Shown: positions 42,826 to 52,805 of the stretch, in pieces
How positions within the stretch are numbered: the stretch's first letter is position 1
Layout: each line of letters begins with the position of its first letter
Assembly (NCBI RefSeq): GCF_010119545.1
Contig: NZ_JAAEAA010000017.1
Coordinates: forward strand, 1-64,000
DNA: 64,000 bases
Direction of reading: 5' to 3'
Origin: Pontibacter fetidus
GTDB lineage: Bacteria; Bacteroidota; Bacteroidia; Cytophagales; Hymenobacteraceae
Notes under the pieces: generated by a model
The model's database searches: none
Seen by the model: only the letters and a program-made list of their open reading frames with translations
What the model was told of the DNA's origin: nothing
Program-made: the position numbers and the translations under genes

Positions 42826-44640
42826 CTATAGTTGGCTATCAGGGTGCAAATAATTGAAAAGTATAGCTGCTTTTGATTTTCCTATTTCAGCAGTTAATTC
42901 TGCCAATGACAATTCTCTTAGCTTCTTTACAGATCTATACTTGTTCAGCAGCTGGTCTGAAATAACCGGGCCAATGCCTTTAATGTCGGTAAGTTCGGTT
43001 TTAAGGGTACCGGCATCGCGCTTACTTCTATGGAATGTAATGGCAAATCGATGTGCTTCGTCGCGTATTCGCTGAATTAAACGCAGCGATTCTGATTTTT
43101 TATCAATGTAAAGCGGCAGACTATCACCGGGGTAAAAGATCTCTTCCAGGCGTTTGGCAATACCAACTATAGCTACCTTGCCCCAGATATCGAGGTCTTT
43201 TAAAGCTTTAACGGCAAAGCTCAGCTGGCCTTTACCACCATCAATAATAATAAGCTGAGGCAATGGCTGGTTCTCATCCAATAACCTTCTGTAGCGGCGG
43301 GTCACAATCTCATACATCGATTCGAAGTCGTTAGGGCCAACAACAGTTTTGATATTGAAATGGCGGTAGTCTTTTTTGCTGGGCCTGCCATTTTTGAAAC
43401 AAACCATAGACGCAACCGGGTTATCTCCCTGAAAGTTAGAATTATCGAAACACTCGATGTGGCGGGGCAGCTCTGTTAAACGAAGGTCCTTTTTCATGGT
43501 CTCTAACACGCGTACCTCGCGCTGATCGCTTAGTTCCCGGTTCTTTTCCAGGCGGCCTTCCCGTTCCTTACGCAAATACATCGCATTCTTTAACGACAGG
43601 TTTAGCAACTTTTTCTTATCCCCGATCTGCGGGTAAGTAACGGTAACATTATCCAGCGGAAGTGTAATTTCTATGTTGCTGATAACCTCACGAGACGTAC
43701 TTTCAAATTCTTGTCGCAACTGAACTATAACCGAAGCAAGTATATCTTCATCGGCTTCGTCCAGCTTTTTCTGTACTTCTAATGACTGGGTAAGGATAAT
43801 AGAGCCATTCATTACTTTCAGGTAGTTCAGAAAAGCGCACTGCTCATTTGATGTGATCGAGAAAACATCAATGTTTGTAAGTGTGTTACTAACTACTGTG
43901 GACTTTAGCTGAAAGTCTTCGAGCATATCCAGTTTCTGTTTGTACTGGTGAGCAAGTTCAAACTGAAACTCGGCAGCAGCAGTAGCCATATGCTCTTTAA
44001 AATAGTTCTTTGCTATAGTTAAGTTACCTGAAAGTATATTCCTGATCTGAGAGATATAATAGTTGTATTCCGTTTCGTCAATGAACGCTTCGCAGGGGCC
44101 TTTGCAGTTACCGATGTGGTATTCAAGGCAAACTTTAAACTTTCCGGCGGAAATATTCTCAGGAGAAAGGTTATAAGTACAGGTTCGTAACGGATAAAGT
44201 GTGCGGATCAGATCCAGCACAATGTTCATAGTGGTTACGCTGGGGTAAGGTCCGAAGTAACGCGACCCGTCGTTGATCTTGTTACGCGTACTGATAACGC
44301 GTGGAAAGCGCTCATTTACGATACAAATGTATGGGTAGGTTTTGCCATCCTTCAGCAGGATGTTATATTTTGGCTGATACTGCTTGATAAGGTTATTCTC
44401 CAACAGGAAAGCATCGGCCTCAGTATCAACTATAGTAAACTGTATGTCCTTGATCTGAGAGACAAGCTTAAGTGTTTTCTTGTTATGCTGCGCAGAGCGG
44501 TTGAAATAGGAACTTACACGCTTCCGTATATCAACCGCTTTGCCAACATAGATAATGCCTTTATCGTCAAAAAACTTATAAATACCGGGCTTATGCGGCA
44601 GGTGCGATATGGTGTCTTTCAGCTTTTCGTTTGCAGGCAT
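42826..44640 (-). CDS. uvrC: Excinuclease ABC subunit C
   Basis: A 604-residue UvrC, the dual-incision nuclease of nucleotide excision repair. N-terminal GIY-YIG domain (HKPGIYKFFDDKGIIYVGKA), a Cys-bearing segment (LRTCTYNLSPENI, CLEYHIGNCKGPCEAF), UVR motif, RNase-H-like nuclease domain (IECFDNSNFQGDNPVASMVC, IIDGGKGQLSFAV) and C-terminal helix-hairpin-helix (LTDIKGIGPVISDQLLNKY). Complete. It is 12 bases downstream of the PBP1A gene and probably expressed with it. Confidence 0.96.
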   Translation of the reverse strand: MPANEKLKDTISHLPHKPGIYKFFDDKGIIYVGKAVDIRKRVSSYFNRSAQHNKKTLKLVSQIKDIQFTIVDTEADAFLLENNLIKQYQPKYNILLKDGKTYPYICIVNERFPRVISTRNKINDGSRYFGPYPSVTTMNIVLDLIRTLYPLRTCTYNLSPENISAGKFKVCLEYHIGNCKGPCEAFIDETEYNYYISQIRNILSGNLTIAKNYFKEHMATAAAEFQFELAHQYKQKLDMLEDFQLKSTVVSNTLTNIDVFSITSNEQCAFLNYLKVMNGSIILTQSLEVQKKLDEADEDILASVIVQLRQEFESTSREVISNIEITLPLDNVTVTYPQIGDKKKLLNLSLKNAMYLRKEREGRLEKNRELSDQREVRVLETMKKDLRLTELPRHIECFDNSNFQGDNPVASMVCFKNGRPSKKDYRHFNIKTVVGPNDFESMYEIVTRRYRRLLDENQPLPQLIIIDGGKGQLSFAVKALKDLDIWGKVAIVGIAKRLEEIFYPGDSLPLYIDKKSESLRLIQRIRDEAHRFAITFHRSKRDAGTLKTELTDIKGIGPVISDQLLNKYRSVKKLRELSLAELTAEIGKSKAAILFNYLHPDSQL

Positions 44641-44652
44641 TTTATACGCAAA

Positions 44653-46977
44653 TTAGATCTCCTCCGCGTCCAGGTTAATCTCAGTAGGTATCTGCAGGAA
44701 CTCATCCTGTTGAGCCGAATCGATCGGGATACCACCGCTGTTATACCTGGCGCAGTCTAATTCTACAGATAAAGGCGTTAAAGGTTTAGGGAAAGGCTGC
44801 TTTGAAACGTCTAAAGATTTATCAGCATACACTTTCTGCATAAAAGCACCATAAATTGGCATAGCTGTTTTGTTACCCTGCCCCAACGCAATTGATCGGA
44901 AGTGGATAGAGCGGTCTTCGCCACCAACCCAGGTACCTGTAACCAAATCTGGCGTAAGTCCCATAAACCAGCCATCAGACTGGTTCTGAGTAGTACCGGT
45001 CTTAGCAGCTATCTCGTTCTTCAGCCCATTGCGGTGGCGCAAACCATAGTAAGCAGTACCACCCGGTTCAGCAGCAGCCTTCAGCATATGGATCATCATA
45101 TAAGCAGTTTCCTCGCTCAGGGCCTCTACTGTTTTCGGGGCAAATACTTTCAAAACGTTACCATGCTTATCTTCAATTCTGGTAATATAGTTAGGTTCTA
45201 CCCAGGTGCCGCCGTTCACAAACGTGCCATAAGCACCTACCATATCAAATAAAGTAACATCGCTGGTACCAAGTGCAAGAGATGGTGTAGGGTCCAGTGG
45301 GGTAGAGATACCCATGCGCTTTGCTGTCTTAACAAGTGTTTCGGCACCCAGTTTGTTAACCAGGAAAGCAGAGATAGAATTAACAGACTCAGCCAGCGCC
45401 TTACGTAAGGTGAACTTCTGTCCCGAATATTTATTATCCGCGTTGTTAGGACACCACATGTTGCCATCCGGTAACGGAATACACACTTTGGTATCAATCA
45501 CCTCGTAGCATGGGTAATAGCCGTTTTCGATGGCAGTCGTGTATAAGAACGGCTTAAACGTAGAACCCGGCTGGCGCGCGCCTTGGTTTACGTGGTCGTA
45601 CTTAAAGTGCTTATAGTTGATGCCGCCTACCCAAGCCTTTATATGACCGGTTTGAGGTTCCATGGCCATAAAGCCTGCCTGCAGAAAGTGTTTATAGTAT
45701 TTGAGGGAGTCCATCGGGCTCATTTCTACCTGCTTTTCACCGTTCCAGGTAAAAATGGTCATCGGTACTTTTTTGTTCAGGTAGTAATTGATCGAATCCT
45801 CGTCGCCGTCAAAGCGGTCGTAAAGTTTCTGGTAACGGCTGGTGCGCTTAATAGCTTGCTCGGCAAAACCTTTAATTTCCTTTCCGTTACGGTCTGTCCA
45901 GGGATTGCGGTTTTTCCAGTGGTCGAAAAATAGTTTCTGCTGCCCCTCCATGTGTTTTTCCATGGCCTGCTCAGCATATTCCTGCATACGGGAATCTATA
46001 GTTGTGTAGATCTTCAAGCCATCGGCATAAAGGTCGTAGCCATTTTCGCGGCACCACTTCAGCAGAAACTTGCTGGCTTCGGTACGGAAGTATGGCGCCA
46101 GGCCAATGTTCTGGTTCTCTACACGGTAATCAAGGGCAATCTTTTTATCTTTTACCTGGTTATATTCTTCCTCCGTCAGGAAATCATATTTCACCATTTG
46201 TGATAACACCACATTGCGGCGGCGCATCGAGTTTTCAGGGTTAAATTTAGGGCTATAGTAGGTAGGGGCTTTCAGCAAACCAACCAACACAGCCGATTCC
46301 TCTAACTTTAAATCGTGCGGAGCTTTATTAAAAAAAGTTTTGGCAGCTACTTTTATACCAAAGGCATTCGACCCGAAATCCACGGTGTTCAGGTACATGG
46401 TCATGATCTCGCGCTTGGTATAGTTACGCTCCAGCTTTATAGCCATTATCCATTCCTTTGTTTTCAGGATGAGCATGCGCAGGCCTGGCACGTCGTTCAG
46501 TAAGCCATTATTCAGTTCATCGCCACGCGTGTTAAAAAGGTTTTTGGCCACCTGCTGTGTAAGCGTACTGCCACCCCCTTTGTTTTGGCCGGTTAAAAGT
46601 GAGAAACCGACGCGGGCCATTGCTTCGGCGTCAATACCAGAGTGTTTTTCGAAGCGCACGTCTTCTGTTGCGGTAAGCGCCTGTATCAGGTTTTCAGGAA
46701 GATCTTCGTAATCTACAGGCGAGCGGTTCTCCCGGAAATATTTGCCCAGCAGTTTATTATCGGCAGAATATAGTTCTGATGCCAGTTCGCTCTTAGGGTT
46801 TTCGAGGGTGCGCAGGTTGGGCAACTCACCAAAAAGGTTCAGGAAGTTGGCGCTTACTGCATACACGTAAAGTATAAAAGCCACAAAGCCGCCTCCAAAT
46901 AGCAGCCAAAGGGTGGTTACAACTTTAGGGAAAACCGTTTTCTGTGGTTCAATAGGTGTCTTTTGACGCGTAGTCAT
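44653..46977 (-). CDS. Class A penicillin-binding protein (PBP1A type)
   Basis: A 774-residue bifunctional peptidoglycan synthase. One N-terminal membrane helix (about 19-43), then the GT51 glycosyltransferase domain with ATEDVRFEKHSGID and GGSTLTQQVAKNLFNTRG. The transpeptidase domain has the active-site Ser472 in GSTFKPF, SVN in LAESVNSISAFL and KTGTTQ. The gene is preceded, after five bases, by the PorW/SprE-like lipoprotein gene, so the order on the minus strand is porW-like, PBP1A, uvrC. Confidence 0.95.
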   Translation of the reverse strand: MTTRQKTPIEPQKTVFPKVVTTLWLLFGGGFVAFILYVYAVSANFLNLFGELPNLRTLENPKSELASELYSADNKLLGKYFRENRSPVDYEDLPENLIQALTATEDVRFEKHSGIDAEAMARVGFSLLTGQNKGGGSTLTQQVAKNLFNTRGDELNNGLLNDVPGLRMLILKTKEWIMAIKLERNYTKREIMTMYLNTVDFGSNAFGIKVAAKTFFNKAPHDLKLEESAVLVGLLKAPTYYSPKFNPENSMRRRNVVLSQMVKYDFLTEEEYNQVKDKKIALDYRVENQNIGLAPYFRTEASKFLLKWCRENGYDLYADGLKIYTTIDSRMQEYAEQAMEKHMEGQQKLFFDHWKNRNPWTDRNGKEIKGFAEQAIKRTSRYQKLYDRFDGDEDSINYYLNKKVPMTIFTWNGEKQVEMSPMDSLKYYKHFLQAGFMAMEPQTGHIKAWVGGINYKHFKYDHVNQGARQPGSTFKPFLYTTAIENGYYPCYEVIDTKVCIPLPDGNMWCPNNADNKYSGQKFTLRKALAESVNSISAFLVNKLGAETLVKTAKRMGISTPLDPTPSLALGTSDVTLFDMVGAYGTFVNGGTWVEPNYITRIEDKHGNVLKVFAPKTVEALSEETAYMMIHMLKAAAEPGGTAYYGLRHRNGLKNEIAAKTGTTQNQSDGWFMGLTPDLVTGTWVGGEDRSIHFRSIALGQGNKTAMPIYGAFMQKVYADKSLDVSKQPFPKPLTPLSVELDCARYNSGGIPIDSAQQDEFLQIPTEINLDAEEI

Positions 46978-46982
46978 GTACT

Positions 46983-49907
46983 TTAATAATTGTTTTTGAA
47001 GAAAGTCTGGTATGCTTCCACATCCTTCTTCTGCATGAATTTCTGATAGTTGGCAGAAGATATTACAAAGGTAGTGAATTCTACGCCTCTAATTCTACCA
47101 ACCGGTGCCTGCGGGCCTTTTTGTTTTATGTTATAAGACTTTGCAATCTTTACATCCTGTATAGGGCGCACCAGCAACATGGTTTTACCAACTGTAAAAG
47201 GCTGCTCAGTTATAGTTAGTTTCTCGCGGCCAAACTGGCTCTTGTTAAATTTCTCATATTTTGGCGCCAGATCTTTAAAAGCCTCATGCCCTGTCGGGTA
47301 AATCAACACAAAATAATACGCACTATCCGGCTCCGAACTATAGGCCATCGGGTCTGGTGCCGGTAAGCTGGCTGCCACTGTTGCCGAATCGGGCAGGTTA
47401 GTGGTATCAGGCGTTATAGTGGGTGTTGCTATAGTTTGCGTTGCTATAGTTGTGGTATCGGCTGTAGTTGCTTTAGTAGTATCCGGCTTGGCCGTGTTTA
47501 TAGTTGGTTGCGCCGTTGCTGTAGGTGCAATTACTGTGCTAACTTTCTCTTCGGGTGTGGCCGATGAAGTAACTGCTTTGGGTTTGGCGTTTAGTTCAGG
47601 CGGTGCCTCTTTGCGCAACTGGTTTTTTTGCTCCAGCGAACTATAGGTTTCCAGCAGCTTGCCGGCATTAGCTTGTAAGGTACTGGTTGGGTAATCCTTT
47701 TGGAACTTCACTAACTGCTCGCGTAATACCTTCGGCTCTTTGGTGCGGGCCGTGATCATAATTTCCAGGTAAGCGGTTTTGTCCTGGATGTCGCTATGCG
47801 GGTATTGGCTTACCAATTGGTTTACGATCTGTTGGGCCATTTTATAGTTGGCTTCTTCGTAATAAGTATAGGCAGAGTCGTAAAGGGCATGTGCCTTCAG
47901 GTTTTCAACTGCATTTTTGTTCGTAAAATCAGTATCGTCTACCAACTGCGCAAACGCTGAATTCGGGAATTGCTGTTTTATCTTATTATAATAAACCTGT
48001 TTCTGTGCTTCGTTGCCCGCTTTGTTATAAATTAAGTATAGCGCATAGTAAGTTTCGGCGGCATGTTCGGTTTTAGGGAAGCGCTGCAGCAACTGCTCGT
48101 ACGTCTCGGTTGCCTTCTCTGTGTTTTTCAGGTTTTGGTTATAAATGTTACCCAGTGTAAATAAGGCCTCCTCTACCATTTTCTCTGATCGTTGCATGGC
48201 AGCTGTAGTCAGTGGAACATCCTGCAGATAAGTTTGTACCTGCGCCTGGGCTCTTGCTTCCGGACTTATAGTTGAATCTGGTGCGGCTATAGTCTGAGTG
48301 GGTTGCTGTGCTACCTGTTGTCCGCCGCTCTCGCCACGGCTCCTGTAGCGCCAGAAATCCTGTAAAGGCCTGTCGCCCCAGCGGCGTATAAATTCGGAGC
48401 GAGCAGTTGCCATAGCTGCCGGGTTATCGAAATACCAGACACCGGCACTGTTGGTGGTTGGGTTAAAGGCCACCGCGTTATCGGTGTTTATACCAGAGCG
48501 GCGTTTTTCTTTCTGAGTTTGCTCTTGTTGCTGTTGTTTTGCTAAAAGTTGCTGTCTTTCTTCTTCCTGGCGCTCTACCAGTTGCTGCAGAAAAGCCATT
48601 CGTTCCGGTTCGCTCATGCGTGCAATGCGCTGCAAACTGTCTTGTGTCTGGATGGTGTTATACTGCGTGGCAAATGAAGTTAGTACATCGCGGCGTTCAA
48701 CTACAGCATCGTATTCAGGAGCAGTTTTAGGGTAAACCTGTACAGCGCTGTCGTAGTAAGCCTGTGCCATGTTATACTTGCCCAAATGCTCAAAATATAT
48801 TTTACCGGCCGACAAGTAACTATAGGCATCCTGGTTAGGCAAACTTCCCTGCTCTTTTATAGACTGTTGCAGAAAAGTAAGGGCTTTCTCAAAGTTTCCT
48901 TTACGTAGCTCAAACTGGGCCATCTCGTACAGGATCTTATTTTTGTACTCCTTGTTCTTTTCGTCTTTCAGCATTTTCTCGTAAAAGCCGGCAATACGCT
49001 CCTGGTCCTGCTCATCGCTCAACTCCGAAACCTGGCCAATGTATAACCTGCTGAAAAAACCAAGGTCGTAAGGTGGGTTGCGTTTTAAAATTTTGCTGTA
49101 CTGTTTATAAGCCTCTTTGTCCTGGCCGGTGGCCTGGTATAGTTGTGCCAGCGCAAACCGTACCCGCGACTGCGCATCTTTCTGCTCAAAGTTAGGGATA
49201 GACAAGGCCAGGTTTTCGATCACCTTAGCCGTATCGCCAAGCATGCGGTGGTATTGCGCGCGTGCCAGGTATAGTTCACGGGCATTGTCCTTATTCAGCC
49301 GTTCGCGGCGCAACAGCTCCGATACCTGGTTCGCATTGTCTTCTTCCTCCATCTGCAAATAAGTGCGCATTAGCCATACCAATGCTTCGTGGCGCGCATC
49401 TTTATCTTTGCTTATCGTGTTGGCATATTTAAAAGTGCGGGCGGCATCTGCAAAATCAAGCTGGTAATAACGGGCGCGGCCTATCAGAATGTAACTGTCG
49501 TCAATCCATTTGCTGTTTTTGTGGTACTGAATCGGAAAGGACGCTTTCTTTACAATATCTTCCAGGTCGGCGGCAGCAGCTTTGGCAGTAGTAGAATCTA
49601 TAGTTGGGTAAATGGGAATAGCCTGGTTGTAATCGTACTGCATTTGGGCCTGCAGGGCTTCTTCTACAGCACGCAGTTTTTCGCGGGCCAGAAAGTAGCC
49701 ATTGTACCTTGCCGTAGTGTTATGGTAGGTTTTGCTTAGCGGATTGGTGCGCTCTACAGAACAGGCACCAGCCAGCAGCGCAATGAACAGGAGAAGAAGG
49801 TATGTTGCTTTTTGCTTCAAGTTGATTTGTGATGCAGGGATTATTCGGGCTAAGTATAAAAAATAACGTTGCAACCGGCTTTTAAAGTATAAGTATGCAC
49901 GCATCAA
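46983..49907 (-). CDS. PorW/SprE-like TPR lipoprotein of the type IX secretion system
   Basis: A 974-residue TPR protein. LLLLFIALLAGAC (Cys49) is a lipobox; the N-terminal stretch before it is unusually long, and a TTG at 49818-49820 would give a standard 20-residue lipoprotein signal, so that start is possible. The mature protein opens SVERTNPLSKTYHNTTARYN, typical of SprE/PorW, followed by many TPR units (for example YEQLLQRFPKTEHAAETYYA) and a Gln-rich stretch (QQLLAKQQQQEQTQKEKRR). A low-complexity Thr/Ala/Pro segment near 770-850 separates a C-terminal domain (YFVLIYPTGHEAFKDLAPKY). It lies near, but on the opposite strand from, gldKLMN. Confidence 0.88.
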   Translation of the reverse strand: MMRAYLYFKSRLQRYFLYLARIIPASQINLKQKATYLLLLFIALLAGACSVERTNPLSKTYHNTTARYNGYFLAREKLRAVEEALQAQMQYDYNQAIPIYPTIDSTTAKAAAADLEDIVKKASFPIQYHKNSKWIDDSYILIGRARYYQLDFADAARTFKYANTISKDKDARHEALVWLMRTYLQMEEEDNANQVSELLRRERLNKDNARELYLARAQYHRMLGDTAKVIENLALSIPNFEQKDAQSRVRFALAQLYQATGQDKEAYKQYSKILKRNPPYDLGFFSRLYIGQVSELSDEQDQERIAGFYEKMLKDEKNKEYKNKILYEMAQFELRKGNFEKALTFLQQSIKEQGSLPNQDAYSYLSAGKIYFEHLGKYNMAQAYYDSAVQVYPKTAPEYDAVVERRDVLTSFATQYNTIQTQDSLQRIARMSEPERMAFLQQLVERQEEERQQLLAKQQQQEQTQKEKRRSGINTDNAVAFNPTTNSAGVWYFDNPAAMATARSEFIRRWGDRPLQDFWRYRSRGESGGQQVAQQPTQTIAAPDSTISPEARAQAQVQTYLQDVPLTTAAMQRSEKMVEEALFTLGNIYNQNLKNTEKATETYEQLLQRFPKTEHAAETYYALYLIYNKAGNEAQKQVYYNKIKQQFPNSAFAQLVDDTDFTNKNAVENLKAHALYDSAYTYYEEANYKMAQQIVNQLVSQYPHSDIQDKTAYLEIMITARTKEPKVLREQLVKFQKDYPTSTLQANAGKLLETYSSLEQKNQLRKEAPPELNAKPKAVTSSATPEEKVSTVIAPTATAQPTINTAKPDTTKATTADTTTIATQTIATPTITPDTTNLPDSATVAASLPAPDPMAYSSEPDSAYYFVLIYPTGHEAFKDLAPKYEKFNKSQFGREKLTITEQPFTVGKTMLLVRPIQDVKIAKSYNIKQKGPQAPVGRIRGVEFTTFVISSANYQKFMQKKDVEAYQTFFKNNY

Positions 49908-50113
49908 AGCCGCTTACGCACCTGCTGCAAACTGGTTTAGCCAAGGCATCTCCTACAAAAATACACTATTATATAATATAAGGAACAGTTGCGGCAGGTT
50001 GAGTAATGAACTATAACGGAAAGGTTTAGGTTTCAGGCGGCATACCCGGTGTATAAAAAGTCAAAACTGTCTGCTTATTTATCAGTTACAGCACATTACA
50101 ACAAAAAAAGGCG

Positions 50114-50121
50114 TAATTTTG
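50114..50121 (+). promoter_or_regulatory. Predicted minus-7 element of the ATP synthase operon
   Basis: TAATTTTG fits TAnnTTTG. It lies only 16 bases before the atpZ ATG, so the leader would be very short. No clear TTTG element sits 19-21 bases upstream; the promoter call is tentative. Confidence 0.4.
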
Positions 50122-50136
50122 CATTAAACTATAGGT

Positions 50137-50364
50137 ATGGCAACTACTCCCGATAACGAAAAGAAAGATGGTGGCATAAAGCCATACATGAAATATTCCG
50201 GTTTGGCCTTTCAAATGATCGCGGTGATGGTGCTGGCTGCCTGGGGCGGTATGAAACTGGACGAACATTTTGCGACTCAAAACCCGTGGTTTACGATCGG
50301 GTTGCTGGTAATTGCGGTGGTAGCCTCTATGGTATTGGTTATACTTTCATTAAATAAAAAATAA
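50137..50364 (+). CDS. AtpZ/AtpI-like ATP synthase accessory protein
   Basis: A 75-residue protein with two membrane segments (GLAFQMIAVMVLAAWGGMKLD and PWFTIGLLVIAVVASMVLVI). The GxxLD pattern after the first segment is that of AtpZ/AtpI proteins, which help assemble the c-ring and may move Mg/Ca ions. First gene of the ATP synthase operon, six bases before the next gene. Confidence 0.85.
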   Translation: MATTPDNEKKDGGIKPYMKYSGLAFQMIAVMVLAAWGGMKLDEHFATQNPWFTIGLLVIAVVASMVLVILSLNKK

Positions 50365-50370
50365 CTGCTT

Positions 50371-50760
50371 GTGGATTTCTTAAAAAAGCTTGCGCTGTAT
50401 TCGTTGATTATCGGATTACTGATAGGTGCGTTACAGTTTTATTTTGGTAACCAGTTAGTGCACACGCATGTATGGTGGTTGTTCGGGTTTATGGTTATAG
50501 TTACTGCACTTACCTTTTATGTATCCAGGCTGGGTGTAAGCTACGATGCCGATAACTTTCAGCTCTACTATTTCGGGTCAATGGGTTTCCGGATGATCCT
50601 GAGCATTGCCCTTATATTTATATATGTGTTCCTGTTCTCGGAGAACGAGTTACAGTTCGTGCTTAACTTCTTTGTGTTATATTTTCTATTTACCGGGTTT
50701 GAAATTTACAGTTTGTTGGCTAACTTCGCACCGCAATTGAAAAAGCAAAACGAAGTATAA
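50371..50760 (+). CDS. Four-segment membrane protein of the ATP synthase operon
   Basis: A 129-residue protein starting with GTG (MDFLKKLALYSLIIGLLIGA). About four hydrophobic segments with few charges; topology like AtpI-related subunits but without a recognisable motif. Its place between atpZ and atpB, with a six-base gap before it, is typical of Bacteroidota operons, where such a small protein is conserved in position. The role is inferred to be in ATP synthase assembly. Confidence 0.65.
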   Translation: MDFLKKLALYSLIIGLLIGALQFYFGNQLVHTHVWWLFGFMVIVTALTFYVSRLGVSYDADNFQLYYFGSMGFRMILSIALIFIYVFLFSENELQFVLNFFVLYFLFTGFEIYSLLANFAPQLKKQNEV

Positions 50761-50798
50761 ATTGTTCCTTTACAACTGTTGCTTCTAACTATCTCTTA

Positions 50799-51830
50799 AT
50801 GAAGAAGTTATTTATTTTACTGTTTTCCTTCTTAACGATCACGGCTCAGGCTGCATCTTCAGAAGGCGGCGAGTTTAAGCCTGGCGATATGATCACGCAT
50901 CACATCGCAGATGATTATACATGGCATTTTGCTGATGGCGCCGTGCTGTATCTGCCAGTTATCCTGATAGATAATGGTAAGCCTGTTGTATTCTCATCCA
51001 GTAATTTCTATAACGAGCACCACGAGCTTGTGCCTTACAACGGGTACGTAATGGAGCACGGCCACATTTACAGAGCAAATGCTGCAGGTGAGCCATCAGA
51101 AGATAAGGCAGGTTTGATGGATTTCTCTATCACCAAGAACGTGGCTTCAATGTTTATCAGTGTTGCGCTGTTGTTCTTTGTGTTCTTCTCTATTGCAGGT
51201 AGCTACAAGAAAAACGCTGGCAAAGCGCCAAGAGGTATGCAGTCGTTCTTCGAGCCAATCATCATCTTTATCCGTGATGAAATAGCGAAAGCGAACATCG
51301 GCCCGAAGTATGAGCGCTACATGCCATACCTGCTGACAATCTTCTTCTTTATCTGGTTTAACAACCTGCTGGGCTTAATGCCGGGCGGTGCTAACTTAAC
51401 CGGTAACATTGCGGTAACGCTTGTGCTGGCTACGCTTACATTGTTGATTACGGTGTTTAGCGGTAATAAAAGCTACTGGGGGCACATCTTCGCTACGCCT
51501 GGTGTTCCGAAATGGCTTGCTCCTATCATGATCCCGGTTGAATTGATCGGTATCTTTACAAAGCCTTTTTCCCTGATGGTTCGACTTTTTGCTAACATTA
51601 CAGCAGGTCACATCATCATTCTATCCCTGTTCAGCTTGATCTTTATTTTTGAAAGTATAGCAGTTGGTCCGTTGAGCGTGGCGTTTGCTACTTTCATGAA
51701 CTTCCTGGAGCTTTTCGTGGCGCTGTTACAGGCTTATATCTTTACGTTGCTTTCTGCCATGTACTTTGGCGGTGCTGTAGAAGAGCACGACCATGTGGAT
51801 GATATGGGACATGGCGACGGCGGTCATTAA
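50799..51830 (+). CDS. atpB: ATP synthase F0 subunit a
   Basis: A 343-residue subunit a. Besides the membrane domain it has a signal-like N-terminus (MKKLFILLFSFLTITAQAAS) and a periplasmic extension of about 90 residues, as usual in Bacteroidota and longer than the E. coli protein. The essential Arg is at about 262 in SLMVRLFANITAGH. The end is His/Asp-rich (VEEHDHVDDMGHGDGGH). With the c-ring it forms the proton half-channels. Confidence 0.95.
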   Translation: MKKLFILLFSFLTITAQAASSEGGEFKPGDMITHHIADDYTWHFADGAVLYLPVILIDNGKPVVFSSSNFYNEHHELVPYNGYVMEHGHIYRANAAGEPSEDKAGLMDFSITKNVASMFISVALLFFVFFSIAGSYKKNAGKAPRGMQSFFEPIIIFIRDEIAKANIGPKYERYMPYLLTIFFFIWFNNLLGLMPGGANLTGNIAVTLVLATLTLLITVFSGNKSYWGHIFATPGVPKWLAPIMIPVELIGIFTKPFSLMVRLFANITAGHIIILSLFSLIFIFESIAVGPLSVAFATFMNFLELFVALLQAYIFTLLSAMYFGGAVEEHDHVDDMGHGDGGH

Positions 51831-51848
51831 TCTGAATTCTTTTTTTAA

Positions 51849-52124
<276 letters not shown>

Positions 52125-52139
52125 TAATAGCTTTTGCAG

Positions 52140-52175
52140 ATCTCACGTCCGGACGCATGGTCCGGACGATGAGAT
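52140..52175 (+). other. Intra-operon hairpin between atpE and atpF
   Basis: GTCCGGAC at 52147-52154 pairs with GTCCGGAC at 52160-52167 (self-complementary arms), extended by ATCTCA at 52140-52145 and TGAGAT at 52170-52175 across a small bulge. No long T-run follows, so it is more likely an mRNA stabilising or processing element than a full terminator. It lies just after atpE, the subunit needed in most copies. Confidence 0.6.
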
Positions 52176-52256
52176 TTAAGTAGTAAAATAGTTAAAGAGC
52201 CATAGTTGCAAATGCAGCGGGCAAACAAAAAACTAAATAGTCAACTTTCATAAACA

Positions 52257-52751
52257 ATGGAATTAGTAACCCCCAATTTCGGTCTAATTTTCTGGCAGTT
52301 AGTAACGTTTCTTATCGTTCTTTTCCTGCTTACCAAATTCGCTTGGAAGCCAATCATGAGCGCACTTCGCGAGCGTGAGACTTCTATCGAAAACGCTTTG
52401 AGCGCAGCAGAAAAAGCAAAGCTTGAAATGCAAGGCTTAAAAGCAGAAAACGAGAAACTGTTGGCTGAAGCACGTATGGAGCGCGACAAGATCCTGAAAG
52501 AAGCTTCTGATGCAGGTAACGCTCTTGTAGAGAATGCAAGAAACAAAGCAAACGAAGAAGGTTCTCGCTTAATTGCACAGGCCCGCGAAGCTATCGAGAA
52601 CGAGAAACTTGCTGCTCTTACTGAAGTGAAGAATATGGCTGCGGCCCTTTCAGTTGATATCGCTGAGCGCATCCTGAGAAAAGAGCTGAGCGATCCACAG
52701 GCGCAGCAGGCCCTGGCCCAGGATTATATCCGCGAAGTAACGCTTAACTAA
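52257..52751 (+). CDS. atpF: ATP synthase F0 subunit b
   Basis: A 164-residue b subunit: an N-terminal membrane helix (LIFWQLVTFLIVLFLLTKFAW) followed by a long charged helix (for example EKAKLEMQGLKAENEKLLAE), forming the peripheral stalk. The C-terminus has LSVDIAERILRKELSDPQAQ. Gap of 132 bases from atpE holds a hairpin. Confidence 0.95.
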   Translation: MELVTPNFGLIFWQLVTFLIVLFLLTKFAWKPIMSALRERETSIENALSAAEKAKLEMQGLKAENEKLLAEARMERDKILKEASDAGNALVENARNKANEEGSRLIAQAREAIENEKLAALTEVKNMAAALSVDIAERILRKELSDPQAQQALAQDYIREVTLN

Positions 52752-52805
52752 ACTTAAAACTGTTGGCGTTGCCCAAAGCAGCTGCCATACTTTATAAAAA
52801 GCACT

